From positions 457,358 through 521,357 of the forward strand of contig JADKHM010000002.1 in the NCBI GenBank assembly GCA_016721735.1: a stretch of DNA of 64,000 bases, given 5' to 3'. The DNA comes from Flavobacterium sp. (lineage in GTDB: Bacteria; Bacteroidota; Bacteroidia; Flavobacteriales; Flavobacteriaceae). The notes under the pieces are model-generated. The model saw nothing but the letters and a program-made list of their open reading frames with translations. It was not told the origin of the DNA and did not search any database. The position numbers were made by a program, and so were the translations under genes. Below, in pieces: positions 7,556-16,067 of this stretch; positions within the stretch are counted from its first letter, which is position 1; each line of letters starts with the position of its first letter.

Positions 7556-9760
7556 CTAGTCCTTAATAATCTTTTGCGTTTTGATGCCTTTATCAGTCGT
7601 TACTTTTAGGAAATAAATTCCGTTCGAATAAGAAGATATATCGAAATCCAATTTTCTATCGTTGACTAAACTGGTATTGATAATTCTTCCTTGCACGTCA
7701 AATAGTTGCATTGAATTTATCGTATTTTTTGCATTAACCGTAATTTGATTCTTCGCTGGATTTGGATAAACAGTAATAGAATCGTCGATTTCAAATGCAG
7801 TGTTGTTCAACAATTGAAAAGTAGAAGTTGCCGTATTGGTTTCGATTGGGAAGTTATAATCGAAATAGATATCCGCTTTATTTGAAACTGTGCTGCCAAT
7901 AGCCAAATCGCTTTTGGTTTTTAATTTAAAAACGATATTGCCATGTGCAGCAGGTAATAGATTGATGTTGTCGAACATAAATTCGACTTTGTTTCCTGAA
8001 ACTTTTGTTATCGCTGCGTGCGAAATATTTAAAACCTGCAAAGTGCTAATGTCGAATTTAGTTGTGTCGATGATATCTTTAACTACAATTTTTTCTGCCG
8101 CAGCTGTTCCTGTATTTTCAAAATTTATATTGTAATGCAGGTAATTTCCAATCATTTCCGTGCTAATAACGTTGCCTTCGAGGCAGGTTTTGTCGTTTGG
8201 ATCGAACGAACCAACGACAGTTTGTTGGAAGGTAAAACTATTGTCTAGCGGCGTTTCATCGACTTCTGAAGGAAAAGAAGATACCGTAAAATTCAATATA
8301 TCATCAATATTCACAGCTGGTATTTCGATCGGTCCATTGAGATTTAAAGTAACTTCAATACTTCGTGATTCAAATGGCATCAGATTGGTGAAATTCCAAT
8401 TTATTTGACCCGCAGCTTGTGTAAATGGAATTTCGGAAGCCGACACAAAATCTAAAACAGTATCATCAAACTGAAAACCTACTATACCTTCTGAATAGGC
8501 ATAATTACCTTTGTTTTTGTAGGTTATTTGATAACTCGCATTAAAACCTGGCCGAGCATTGGTTAGAGGTGAAATAATCACCTCAATATCAGGATGAAAA
8601 CCAATAGGTTTAACACAGAAATCTTGGAGCTGCGTGCTAAAATTGTTTGATAGAAAATCTATAGTCGCATCGATTGGATCAACTGTAAAATAAAGTGAAT
8701 TTTCAAAAACGGGAGTAAGGGTAAGGTTAGGTTGCTGAACATAGAAAGTATAGATGCCATTTAATGACGTAAATGCAGCGCCTGACGAAACACCATCAGT
8801 AATATCGATCTTCATATTTTGAAGAACAGGATCGCTTAGACTACATCCATCTTCATTGGTATCAAATCGTACTGATCCAGCAATGGTGTTGTAACTACCT
8901 CCGGGGGAAAAAGAGCAATACGAACTTACCGAAACGTTCAACATCTCGCTTTGTGTTAACAAATCCTGAATGAAATCCTGTTCAGTGTCGTCGACACAAA
9001 TACTTCTCAGGTTTGGATTGTTGTAGAACGCATTGCTAATACTCTCATCAATCATATTAGTTCCATTCTTTAGATTGATAAAGTTTAGGTTGTTGTCATT
9101 ACAAAGTAAAGCCCAAAAAAATGGGTTGTACTGAAAATCCAACGATGTAATTGCATTGTTGCGGCATCTTACCGTATACAATTTATGCAATTCGTCCGTG
9201 TTTAATGTCGTCAGTTGGTTATTGTCACAAAAGATATGCATCAGGTAATAATTATCCGGTGCAAAAGTCAGAGAAGTAAGTACATTATTACTACAATCAA
9301 AATTGATGACATGTGGAGAATTAGTTAAATCAAGACTAACTAATTGATTGTTATCACAATATAAATACCAAATCCACGGAGGCAACACAAGACTTGTAAG
9401 TTGGTTGTAGGAACAACTTAATCCGCTGAGATGATTAAGTGTAGAAAGGTCAAGTTGTGTCAAGTTATTATTCTTACAGCTTAAGTTGATTAGGTTCGTA
9501 AAGTACTCTATACCTGTGAGATTACTGATGCCGTAACCTTCAAGATTTAGACCTCTTACCATTAGCGCCTCACCCATCTGAATTTCGCCGTCATTATTGC
9601 TATCAATAGTCATATAAGCACCACCTTCGTTGGCTGACGCAATTTGATTATCATAATTAGCAGAGACCAATATCTGCTTAAAATTCGCATCAGGAATATT
9701 GACAATTTGCGCCTGCATACTTGTTATCAGAAATACTAAAAGGTAGCACAAGTTTTTCAT
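7556..9760 (-). CDS. Secreted leucine-rich-repeat protein with T9SS type A sorting domain (intact)
   Basis: This 734-aa protein opens with a signal peptide (MKNLCYLLVFLITSM, then QAQ). Short leucine-rich repeats follow over about residues 60-250 (units such as LTQLDLSTLNHLSGLSC, with asparagine-rich turns). Next come a carboxypeptidase-regulatory-like segment (GSVRFDTNEDGC), a DUF11/DUF7619-like region ending IYFDYNFP and the sorting domain (SITVYPNPAKNQITV to KIIKD). It has the same architecture as the 1609-4604 gene but without the extra N-terminal region, and is in one frame. It should be exported through Sec and T9SS and anchored or released at the cell surface. The leucine-rich part suggests protein or glycan binding, which is inference. 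Confidence 0.88.
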   Translation of the reverse strand: MKNLCYLLVFLITSMQAQIVNIPDANFKQILVSANYDNQIASANEGGAYMTIDSNNDGEIQMGEALMVRGLNLEGYGISNLTGIEYFTNLINLSCKNNNLTQLDLSTLNHLSGLSCSYNQLTSLVLPPWIWYLYCDNNQLVSLDLTNSPHVINFDCSNNVLTSLTFAPDNYYLMHIFCDNNQLTTLNTDELHKLYTVRCRNNAITSLDFQYNPFFWALLCNDNNLNFINLKNGTNMIDESISNAFYNNPNLRSICVDDTEQDFIQDLLTQSEMLNVSVSSYCSFSPGGSYNTIAGSVRFDTNEDGCSLSDPVLQNMKIDITDGVSSGAAFTSLNGIYTFYVQQPNLTLTPVFENSLYFTVDPIDATIDFLSNNFSTQLQDFCVKPIGFHPDIEVIISPLTNARPGFNASYQITYKNKGNYAYSEGIVGFQFDDTVLDFVSASEIPFTQAAGQINWNFTNLMPFESRSIEVTLNLNGPIEIPAVNIDDILNFTVSSFPSEVDETPLDNSFTFQQTVVGSFDPNDKTCLEGNVISTEMIGNYLHYNINFENTGTAAAEKIVVKDIIDTTKFDISTLQVLNISHAAITKVSGNKVEFMFDNINLLPAAHGNIVFKLKTKSDLAIGSTVSNKADIYFDYNFPIETNTATSTFQLLNNTAFEIDDSITVYPNPAKNQITVNAKNTINSMQLFDVQGRIINTSLVNDRKLDFDISSYSNGIYFLKVTTDKGIKTQKIIKD

Positions 9761-9785
9761 AATGCTTCAATGAATTGGTTTACTT

Positions 9786-9793
9786 CAAATATA
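9786..9793 (-). promoter_or_regulatory. -7 promoter element for the 734-aa T9SS protein
   Basis: The minus strand reads TATATTTG about 26 bases before the ATG at 9760, an exact TAnnTTTG match. A -33 TTG is not evident at the normal spacing. The gene therefore seems to have its own promoter, separate from eno upstream, which ends in a terminator at 9870-9899. Confidence 0.5.
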
Positions 9794-9869
9794 CCAAATA
9801 ATACGACTGATATAAAGTGCAATTTAGAATTTGATGTGTTTGACTTAGAATACGATTAAGAATCCAAAC

Positions 9870-9899
9870 AAAAAAACCTGACTGGCTTCCCAATCAGGT
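9870..9899 (-). terminator. Rho-independent terminator of eno
   Basis: On the minus strand the stem ACCTGATTGG/CCAGTCAGGT (10 bp with one G-U pair, loop GAAG) is followed directly by a run of six to seven T. It starts 24 bases after the eno stop codon at 9923. Confidence 0.85.
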
Positions 9900-9922
9900 C
9901 TTATTTTAAAAACTGCAAAATC

Positions 9923-11209
9923 TTATTTAAACGCTTTCAATCCAGGAAAATAAGCTGTGTCGCCTAATTCTTCTTCGATGCGTAATAGTTGGTTGTATTT
10001 TGCCATACGATCTGAACGTGATGCAGAACCTGTTTTGATTTGACCACAGTTCAAAGCCACAGCTAAATCAGCAATGGTATTGTCTTCGGTTTCTCCTGAA
10101 CGATGCGACATTACAGAAGTATAACCTGCATTTTTTGCCATATTTACGGCAGCAATCGTTTCTGTCAAAGTTCCGATTTGGTTTACTTTTACTAGTATTG
10201 AATTCGCAATTCCTTTTTCGATTCCAGTTGACAAACGCTCTACATTGGTTACGAATAAATCATCTCCAACCAATTGGGTTTTGTTTCCAATGAGTTCGGT
10301 CAAGTATTTCCAGCCATCCCAATCATCTTCGTACATTCCGTCTTCGATGGAAATAATTGGATAATTCGCTGCTAATTCTGCCAAGTATTCTGCTTGTTCT
10401 TTAGACGTTCTAATTTTTCCGGTTGCACCTTCAAATTTGGTGTAATCGTACTTTCCGTCAACATAAAATTCAGATGCTGCACAATCGAGTGCTATCATGA
10501 TTTCATCACCGAATTTGTAACCTGCATTTTCTACCGCTTTTTTGATGGTATCTAAAGCATCTTCTGTTCCTCCGGCTAAATTAGGAGCAAATCCACCTTC
10601 ATCCCCCACAGCAGTCGACAAATGACGGTCGTGTAAAACTTTCTTTAGATGGTGGAAAATTTCGGTTCCCATTTGTAAAGCTTGTGAAAACGAGGTTGCT
10701 TTTACCGGCATAATCATAAATTCTTGAAACGCAATTGGCGCATCAGAATGTGAACCTCCATTGATGATGTTCATCATCGGAACCGGAAGTGTATTAGCAG
10801 AAACACCGCCCACATAACGATATAAAGGCAAGCCCAATTCATTGGCTGCTGCTTTAGCTACTGCAAGAGAAACTCCCAGAATAGCATTCGCACCAAGATT
10901 TGATTTGTTGGCAGTTCCATCTAAATCGATCATAGTTTGGTCGATTAGATTTTGTTCGAAAACAGAAGTTCCTAGTAACTCTTCTGCTATTTTGGTATTT
11001 ACATTTTCAACAGCTTTCAAAACTCCTTTTCCAAGGTAAGCTTTTCCACCATCACGCAATTCGACTGCTTCGTGTTCACCTGTTGATGCACCAGAAGGCA
11101 CAGCTGCTCTTCCAAGAACTCCGTTTTCAGTTATTACATCTACTTCGATGGTTGGATTTCCTCTAGAATCGAAGATTTGTCTTGCGTGGATTTTGATAAT
11201 AATGCTCAT
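9923..11209 (-). CDS. eno: Enolase (phosphopyruvate hydratase)
   Basis: At 428 aa this is the usual bacterial length. It converts 2-phosphoglycerate to phosphoenolpyruvate in glycolysis, in the cytoplasm, with magnesium. Visible signatures are GASTGEHEAVELRD near the N-terminus, the metal and catalytic regions (VGDEGGFAPN, IEDGMYEDDW, LVGDDLFVTN), the lysine in LVKVNQIGTLTET and the loop SHRSGETED. It is a separate unit, with its own TATATTTG element at 11268-11275 and a strong terminator downstream. carA lies upstream on the same strand, 121 bases away. Confidence 0.98.
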   Translation of the reverse strand: MSIIIKIHARQIFDSRGNPTIEVDVITENGVLGRAAVPSGASTGEHEAVELRDGGKAYLGKGVLKAVENVNTKIAEELLGTSVFEQNLIDQTMIDLDGTANKSNLGANAILGVSLAVAKAAANELGLPLYRYVGGVSANTLPVPMMNIINGGSHSDAPIAFQEFMIMPVKATSFSQALQMGTEIFHHLKKVLHDRHLSTAVGDEGGFAPNLAGGTEDALDTIKKAVENAGYKFGDEIMIALDCAASEFYVDGKYDYTKFEGATGKIRTSKEQAEYLAELAANYPIISIEDGMYEDDWDGWKYLTELIGNKTQLVGDDLFVTNVERLSTGIEKGIANSILVKVNQIGTLTETIAAVNMAKNAGYTSVMSHRSGETEDNTIADLAVALNCGQIKTGSASRSDRMAKYNQLLRIEEELGDTAYFPGLKAFK

Positions 11210-11267
11210 GTTCTATTATTTTGAATTATAAATTTTGAATTTTGAATGAATCACTCCGTAATTATTA

Positions 11268-11275
11268 CAAATATA
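11268..11275 (-). promoter_or_regulatory. -7 promoter element of eno
   Basis: The minus strand reads TATATTTG about 58 bases before the eno ATG at 11209. It matches TAnnTTTG exactly. The leader between contains repeated TTTGAATT-like stretches and no Shine-Dalgarno sequence. Confidence 0.55.
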
Positions 11276-11290
11276 TTGTATCTGCAATTG

Positions 11291-11310
11291 TCCCGAAATT
11301 AAAATCGGGA
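11291..11310. terminator. Small palindrome between carA and eno, possible carA terminator
   Basis: TCCCGAAATT followed by AAAATCGGGA gives 6-bp arms (TCCCGA/TCGGGA), 20 bases after the carA stop. No T-run follows on the carA strand, so it may be a weak terminator or only an mRNA 3' end structure. Confidence 0.35.
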
Positions 11311-11330
11311 TTGTTATTAACGATAACGAT

Positions 11331-12440
11331 TTAGTTCTTATTAGATTGTATGTTTTCGATGAATTGGTCGAACAAATAAGAGGAATCGTGCGGTCCTGGA
11401 CTGGCTTCTGGATGGTATTGCACTGAGAAACAGTTCTTAGATTTCATTCGCATTCCAGCCACGGTTTGATCGTTGAGATGTACGTGTGTAATTTCGAGAT
11501 CTGGGTGGTTTTCGAGCGCTTCTCTATTGACCGCAAATCCATGATTTTGGGACGTGATTTCACCTTTTCCAGAAATGACATTCATTACAGGATGATTAAT
11601 TCCTCTGTGTCCATTAAACATTTTGTAGGTGGAAACGCCATTCGCTAACGCAATAACTTGATGGCCAAGACAAATTCCGAAAAGCGGTTTGTTGTTTTCG
11701 AGTATATCTTTCGCCACTTGAATGGCTCCAAACAATGGATCCGGATCGCCAGGACCATTGGAAAGGAAATAACCATCCGGATTGAATTCAGCTAAATCCT
11801 TATAACTAGCATCGTATGGAAATACTTTGATATAGCAATCGCGTTTGGCTAAGTTGCGTAAGATGTTGGTTTTGATTCCTAAATCAAGGGCAGAGATTTT
11901 ATATTTTGCATTCTCCTCCCCAAAGAAATAAGGTTCTTTGGTGGACACTTTAGAGGCCAGTTCCAAACCTTTCATGTCGGGTACTTTTGCCAATTGCGCT
12001 TTCAGAATATCTACGGCAGTACCATCAGTGCAGATTACCGCGTTCATGGCTCCATTGTCACGAATGTAACTTACTAGTGCACGGGTGTCAACGTCTGAAA
12101 TGCAGATTAGGTTTTGATTTTTAAAATAATCTTCGAGGCTTTGCGACGCGTCTTCTCGGGAATAATTGAAACTAAAATTTTTGCAGACCAAGCCAGCAAT
12201 TTTGATGGAATCAGATTCTACTTCTTTGTCATTCACGCCGTAGTTTCCGATGTGTGGATTCGTAGCCACCATGATTTGTCCGAAGTACGATGGATCGGTG
12301 AAAATCTCTTGATAACCAGTCATTCCGGTATTGAAGCAAACTTCGCCGAAAGTGGTGCCGGAAATCCCAATGGATTTACCGTGAAAAATGGTGCCATCGC
12401 TGAGTAAGAGGATGGCTGGTTGTCGTGTTGTGTAGTTCAT
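11331..12440 (-). CDS. carA: Carbamoyl-phosphate synthase, small (glutaminase) subunit
   Basis: At 369 aa this is the glutamine amidotransferase subunit that feeds ammonia to CarB for carbamoyl phosphate, used in pyrimidine and arginine synthesis. The N-terminal CPSase small-chain domain covers about residues 5-140 (GTTFGEVCFNTGMTGYQE). The class I amidotransferase domain follows, with the nucleophile Cys257 in GICLGHQ, then His343 and Glu345 in QYHPEASPGP. carB is not next to it, since eno follows, so the two subunits are encoded apart. It lies 304 bases after the ribosomal cluster, with its own -7 element and a repeat-filled gap between. Confidence 0.97.
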   Translation of the reverse strand: MNYTTRQPAILLLSDGTIFHGKSIGISGTTFGEVCFNTGMTGYQEIFTDPSYFGQIMVATNPHIGNYGVNDKEVESDSIKIAGLVCKNFSFNYSREDASQSLEDYFKNQNLICISDVDTRALVSYIRDNGAMNAVICTDGTAVDILKAQLAKVPDMKGLELASKVSTKEPYFFGEENAKYKISALDLGIKTNILRNLAKRDCYIKVFPYDASYKDLAEFNPDGYFLSNGPGDPDPLFGAIQVAKDILENNKPLFGICLGHQVIALANGVSTYKMFNGHRGINHPVMNVISGKGEITSQNHGFAVNREALENHPDLEITHVHLNDQTVAGMRMKSKNCFSVQYHPEASPGPHDSSYLFDQFIENIQSNKN

Positions 12441-12457
12441 TGTAGTTAGTTGTTGTG

Positions 12458-12465
12458 CAAATTTA
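12458..12465 (-). promoter_or_regulatory. -7 promoter element of carA
   Basis: The minus strand reads TAAATTTG, an exact TAnnTTTG match, about 17 bases before the carA ATG. A TTTG (12482-12485) lies 16 bases further upstream, shorter than the usual 19. The short leader is CAA-rich and contains two GTTGTCR-like heptads at 12442-12455 (plus-strand view). Confidence 0.5.
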
Positions 12466-12533
12466 TTTATTTATTTCGCCACAAAGGCACGAAGGCGCTA
12501 AGGTTTATCAAAACTTTTGAACAGCACCTGAAT

Positions 12534-12673
12534 GCCCTAGCCCTGATCGGAGCGGTTATCCTTTTTATCCTGAACTCGTTTCAGGATCTCCGCTAATACT
12601 TTTTAATCTTTCTGAAGATCCTGAAACGAGTTCAGGATAAAAAGATAGTAGCGTAGAGCAGGTTCCCGGCTCC
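12534..12673. repeat. Dispersed palindromic repeat element, copy 1, with a nested 29-bp inverted repeat
   Basis: The outer part begins GCCCTAGCCCTGATCGGAG and ends near CGGCTCCG. It matches, with scattered differences, the ends of a second copy at 38416-38522. Inside lies a perfect 29-bp inverted repeat (12561-12589 and 12616-12644) with a 26-base spacer. The other copy has a different central palindrome. This fills most of the 304-base gap between rplQ and carA. Just beside it (12477-12506) is a CACAAAGGCACGAAGGCGC stretch that also looks like a repeat remnant. Confidence 0.75.
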
Positions 12674-12682
12674 GAAAAAAAA

Positions 12683-12719
12683 GATAAAAAAAAAGGACAA
12701 ACTTTAAAAGTTTATCCTT
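12683..12719 (-). terminator. Strong terminator of the ribosomal protein supercluster
   Basis: On the minus strand, arms AAGGATAAACTT and AAGTTTGTCCTT (12 bp with one G-U pair) enclose a three-base loop and are followed by a run of about ten T. It lies 25 bases after the rplQ stop codon at 12745, so transcription of the whole cluster should end here. Confidence 0.88.
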
Positions 12720-12744
12720 GATTTTTATTGAATGACGAATTTCA

Positions 12745-13398
12745 TTATTCAGGTTTCTCTTCGGTGTTATCCTCAGCGGCTGGAGCTTCTGGCGCCTCTG
12801 CTTCTGGTGTAACTTCTGGAGTTTCTTCGATTGGAGCTTCTTCGACTGCTGGTGCTTCTGCAACTGGAGTTTCCTCAACTTGTGCTTCAGCCACTGGAGC
12901 TTCTTCGATTTTTGCTTCTGGAGCTTCAGCAACCGGAGCGGCTTTTGGAGCAGCAGCTGGAGCTGTTGTAGCACCTTTAGCTTTTCCACCACGACGGCTT
13001 TTTGCTTTTTTCTCTTCTTTTTTACCACCGTTGTATAGTTCGTTGAAATCTACCAATTCGATCATCGCCATATCAGCGTTATCTCCAAGACGATTTCCAA
13101 CTTTAATGATACGTGTGTAACCACCTGGACGATCACCTACTTTTGCAGCTACGTCTCTGAACAAGTCAGTTACCGCATATTTGCTACGTAGGTAAGAAAA
13201 ACAGATACGACGGTTGTGGGTAGTATCTTCTTTTGATTTTGTAATCAGCGGCTCAACGAATTGTTTTAACGCTTTTGCTTTAGCAACCGTAGTGTTGATA
13301 CGTTTGTGCTCGATTAGAGAACAAGCCATATTAGCCAACATAGCTTTTCTATGTCCGGTTTGTCTGCTTAAGTGGTTGAATTTTTTTCCGTGTCTCAT
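12745..13398 (-). CDS. rplQ: 50S ribosomal protein L17 with long acidic Ala/Glu/Pro tail
   Basis: Residues 1 to about 120 are a normal L17 core (MRHGKKFNHLSRQTGHRKAM at the start), located near the polypeptide exit region of the large subunit. A basic linker (KKEEKKAKSRRGGKAKG) and about 75 residues of low-complexity Ala/Glu/Pro with repeated EAPVAEA and EETP units follow, bringing the length to 217 aa against roughly 120 in most bacteria. It is the last gene of the alpha segment, 62 bases after rpoA. The tail reads in frame to a strong terminator, so it is not a frameshift product. Its role is unknown. Confidence 0.96.
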   Translation of the reverse strand: MRHGKKFNHLSRQTGHRKAMLANMACSLIEHKRINTTVAKAKALKQFVEPLITKSKEDTTHNRRICFSYLRSKYAVTDLFRDVAAKVGDRPGGYTRIIKVGNRLGDNADMAMIELVDFNELYNGGKKEEKKAKSRRGGKAKGATTAPAAAPKAAPVAEAPEAKIEEAPVAEAQVEETPVAEAPAVEEAPIEETPEVTPEAEAPEAPAAEDNTEEKPE

Positions 13399-13460
13399 GA
13401 CGTGTTTTTTAAAACTTCATCTTGCTTCAATCCGCTTTGGAGAGCAAAATATGAAGTAAT

Positions 13461-14453
13461 TTATTCTTTATCTAATTTGTATTTGGCTAAGTCCATTCCG
13501 AAGGTTAGGTTCTTCACAGCGACTAATTCGTCTAATTCTGTCAAAGATTTTTTACCGAAATTACGGAACTTCATTAAGTCATTTTTATTGAAAGACACTA
13601 AGTCTCCAAGAGTATCTACTTCTGCAGCTTTCAAACAGTTTAATGCACGAACGGAAAGATCCATATCGACTAATTTTGTTTTTAGCAATTGACGCATGTG
13701 CAACGATTCTTCATCGTAAGATTCGGTTTGTGCAATTTCGTCTGCTTCCAAAGTAATTCTTTCGTCAGAAAACAACATAAAGTGGTGAATTAGCACTTTT
13801 GCCGCCTCAGTTAAAGCATCTTTTGGATTGATTGAACCATCAGTTTTAATTTCAAAAACTAATTTTTCGTAATCTGTTTTTTGCTCAACACGGAAATTTT
13901 CGATAGCATATTTTACGTTTTTGATTGGCGTAAAAATAGAATCGGTAAAAATAGTTCCGATGGCTGCGTTTTGTTTTTTGTTTTCTTCAGCAGGCACGTA
14001 TCCACGACCTTTTTCGATAGTTAATTCAAAATTTAATTTGATTTTGCTATCTAAATTACAGATTACTAGTTCTGGATTCAAAACTTGAAATCCAGAAATA
14101 AATTTTTGGAAATCGCCAGCTGTAAGTTGGTCTTTACCAGTAACTGAAATTGTAACTGATTCGTTATCTACATCTTCTATTTGACGTTTGAAACGCACTT
14201 GTTTCAAGTTCAAAATGATTTCTGTAACGTCTTCAACAACTCCTGAAATAGTAGAAAACTCGTGGTCTACACCTTCAATTCGAACAGAAGTAATGGCATA
14301 TCCTTCTAAAGCGGAAAGCATTACTCTTCTAAGTGCATTACCAACGGTCAATCCGTAACCAGGTTCTAAAGGTCTAAACTCAAATTTACCTTCAAAATCG
14401 TTAGAATCGATCATGATAACTTTATCGGGCTTCTGAAAATTAAATATTGCCAT
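13461..14453 (-). CDS. rpoA: DNA-directed RNA polymerase subunit alpha
   Basis: The 330-aa alpha subunit forms the dimer that nucleates RNA polymerase assembly. The N-terminal dimerisation/assembly domain is recognisable (EGKFEFRPLEPGYGLTVGNA, LRRVMLSALEGYAI). The C-terminal helical domain carries the helix-hairpin-helix region (LNCLKAAEVDTLGDLV, FRNFGKKSLTELDELV) that contacts DNA and activators. It lies between rpsD (20-base gap) and rplQ, the conserved alpha-operon order. Confidence 0.99.
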   Translation of the reverse strand: MAIFNFQKPDKVIMIDSNDFEGKFEFRPLEPGYGLTVGNALRRVMLSALEGYAITSVRIEGVDHEFSTISGVVEDVTEIILNLKQVRFKRQIEDVDNESVTISVTGKDQLTAGDFQKFISGFQVLNPELVICNLDSKIKLNFELTIEKGRGYVPAEENKKQNAAIGTIFTDSIFTPIKNVKYAIENFRVEQKTDYEKLVFEIKTDGSINPKDALTEAAKVLIHHFMLFSDERITLEADEIAQTESYDEESLHMRQLLKTKLVDMDLSVRALNCLKAAEVDTLGDLVSFNKNDLMKFRNFGKKSLTELDELVAVKNLTFGMDLAKYKLDKE

Positions 14454-14473
14454 AATTTCGACTAAGTCAATTA

Positions 14474-15079
14474 TTATTTGTTGTACAATTCGACGATTAA
14501 CTGCTCTTTAATATTTTCTGGAATTTGTAATCTTGCAGGAACAGAAACAAACACACCTTCTTTGGTGTCGTTATTCCAAGTAATCCACTCATAAACGTGA
14601 GATGAATTAGCTAATGAATGATTGATTGCTTCTACTGATTTTGATTTTTCACGAACAGCCACTTTGTCACCTGGTTTTAGGTGGTAAGATGGAATATTTA
14701 CTAATTCTCCATTTACAGTGATGTGTCTGTGAGAAACGATTTGACGTGCACCTCTTCTTGAAGGAGCAATTCCCATTCTATATACTACGTTATCTAATCT
14801 AGCTTCGCAAAGTTGTAGCAAAACTTCACCTGTTACTCCACGAGCAGCAGATGCTTTTTCGAATAGACCTCTAAATTGTTTTTCAAGAATTCCGTAAGAA
14901 TATTTCGCTTTTTGCTTTTCCATTAACTGAACAGCATACTCCGATTTCTTACCTCTTTTCTTAGCCATCCCGTGTTGTCCAGGTGGATAATTTCTTTTTT
15001 CGAAAGATTTGTCATCTCCGAAAATTGCTTCGCCGAATTTACGTGCGATTCTTGTACTTGGACCAGTATATCTTGCCAT
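14474..15079 (-). CDS. rpsD: 30S ribosomal protein S4
   Basis: At 201 aa this primary 16S rRNA-binding protein has an N-terminal S4 domain and an S4 RNA-binding fold near residues 92-155 (RLDNVVYRMGIAPSRRGARQ). The N-terminus (MARYTGPSTRIARKFGE) lacks the zinc-binding cysteines of some S4 proteins, so this is the cysteine-free form. S4 is a known translational autoregulator in other bacteria. Here a 91-base gap with a long hairpin lies directly in front of its start, the widest gap in this part of the cluster. Confidence 0.98.
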   Translation of the reverse strand: MARYTGPSTRIARKFGEAIFGDDKSFEKRNYPPGQHGMAKKRGKKSEYAVQLMEKQKAKYSYGILEKQFRGLFEKASAARGVTGEVLLQLCEARLDNVVYRMGIAPSRRGARQIVSHRHITVNGELVNIPSYHLKPGDKVAVREKSKSVEAINHSLANSSHVYEWITWNNDTKEGVFVSVPARLQIPENIKEQLIVELYNK

Positions 15080-15092
15080 TTTAAATTGTTTA

Positions 15093-15144
15093 AGACAGAG
15101 ATTATGAATTCAGGTCTTATCCTTCGATAATCTTTATTCTGTCT
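15093..15144 (-). promoter_or_regulatory. Inverted repeat in the rpsD leader, candidate S4 autoregulatory structure
   Basis: On the minus strand the arms AGACAG and AGATTAT (separated by a 5-base bulge AATAA) pair with ATAATCT and CTGTCT around a 21-base loop, giving 13 base pairs. The structure begins 13 bases before the rpsD ATG at 15079. No T-run follows, so it is not a terminator. Binding of S4 is inference from the autoregulation of S4 in Escherichia coli and Bacillus. Confidence 0.45.
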
Positions 15145-15170
15145 AGGTTATACTATAATTAATTTGAGTA

Positions 15171-15554
15171 TTATACTCTACGTCTTTTAGGAGGACGACA
15201 TCCGTTGTGTGGCATTGGTGTAACATCAATGATTTCTGTTACTTCTACCCCACTGTTATGTAATGATCTGATTGCAGACTCACGTCCGTTACCTGGTCCT
15301 TTTACATAAACTTTTACTTTTTTAAGTCCAGCTTCCATCGCTACTTTACTACAATCTTCTGCGGCCATTTGGGCTGCATACGGAGTGTTCTTTTTAGAAC
15401 CTCTGAAACCCATTTTACCTGCTGAAGACCAAGAAATCACTTCACCTTTTTTGTTGGTTAATGAAATAATGATGTTGTTGAAAGTGGCACTAATATGAGC
15501 TTCACCCGTTGATTCAACGATAACTTTACGTTTTTTTGTTGTTGCTTTAGCCAT
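15171..15554 (-). CDS. rpsK: 30S ribosomal protein S11
   Basis: At 127 aa this platform protein of the small subunit is recognised by AHISATFNNIIISLTNKKGE, GFRGSKKNTPYAAQ, VYVKGPGNGRESAIR and the C-terminal HNGCRPPKRRRV. It follows rpsM by 8 bases and precedes the rpsD leader. Confidence 0.99.
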   Translation of the reverse strand: MAKATTKKRKVIVESTGEAHISATFNNIIISLTNKKGEVISWSSAGKMGFRGSKKNTPYAAQMAAEDCSKVAMEAGLKKVKVYVKGPGNGRESAIRSLHNSGVEVTEIIDVTPMPHNGCRPPKRRRV

Positions 15555-15562
15555 ATTACTTA

Positions 15563-15937
15563 TTATTTAGTTGCTTTTTTCTTGTTCGCAACAGTTTTTC
15601 TTTTACCTTTTCTTGTTCTAGAGTTGTTCTTAGTTCTTTGTCCACGTAATGGAAGACCAGATCTATGACGGATTCCTCTGTAACATCCAATGTCCATAAG
15701 ACGTTTGATGTTTAAGGAAACTTCTGAACGTAGTTCACCTTCAATTTTAAAATAGGAAACAGCCTCACGAATTCCTCCGATTTGATCGTCATTCCAATCT
15801 TGTACTTTAATGTCTTCGCTTACATTCGCTTTAGCCAATATTTCGCTTGCACGACTTTTACCTATTCCGAAGATGTAGGTTAATGCGATAACTCCTCTTT
15901 TGTTTTTTGGGATGTCTACCCCTGCTATTCTTGCCAT
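15563..15937 (-). CDS. rpsM: 30S ribosomal protein S13
   Basis: At 124 aa, this head protein contacts the P-site tRNA and the inter-subunit bridge. Signatures are MARIAGVDIPKNKRGVIAL, TYIFGIGKSRASEIL, YRGIRHRSGLPLRGQRTKNN and a basic tail. It starts two bases after the rpmJ stop, so the two are probably translationally coupled. Confidence 0.99.
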   Translation of the reverse strand: MARIAGVDIPKNKRGVIALTYIFGIGKSRASEILAKANVSEDIKVQDWNDDQIGGIREAVSYFKIEGELRSEVSLNIKRLMDIGCYRGIRHRSGLPLRGQRTKNNSRTRKGKRKTVANKKKATK

Positions 15938-15939
15938 AA

Positions 15940-16056
15940 CTATCCTTGTCTTTGTTTAAATCTAGGATTCTTTTTGTTGATTACGTATAATCTGCCTTTT
16001 CTTCGTACAATTTTGCACTCGGCACTTCTTTTTTTAACTGATGCTCTTACTTTCAT
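15940..16056 (-). CDS. rpmJ: 50S ribosomal protein L36
   Basis: This 38-aa gene reads MKVRASVKKRSAECKIVRR and ends RFKQRQG. It is the short L36 with the conserved KVRxSVKK start and one recognisable cysteine of the zinc ribbon (SAECKIVRR). The second half lacks the usual Cys/His ligands, since it reads GRLYVINKKNPRFKQRQG, so it is the zinc-free form. It sits between infA and rpsM in the standard order, with gaps of 11 and 2 bases. Confidence 0.95.
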   Translation of the reverse strand: MKVRASVKKRSAECKIVRRKGRLYVINKKNPRFKQRQG

Positions 16057-16067
16057 TGTAATATACT

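Noticed and set aside
12603..13128. Lys/Leu/Gln-rich and Ala/Ser/Gly-rich frames over the end of L17, one on each strand
   Set aside because: Both are shifted readings of the GC-rich Ala/Glu/Pro tail of rplQ; the L17 frame is continuous and ends just before a terminator.
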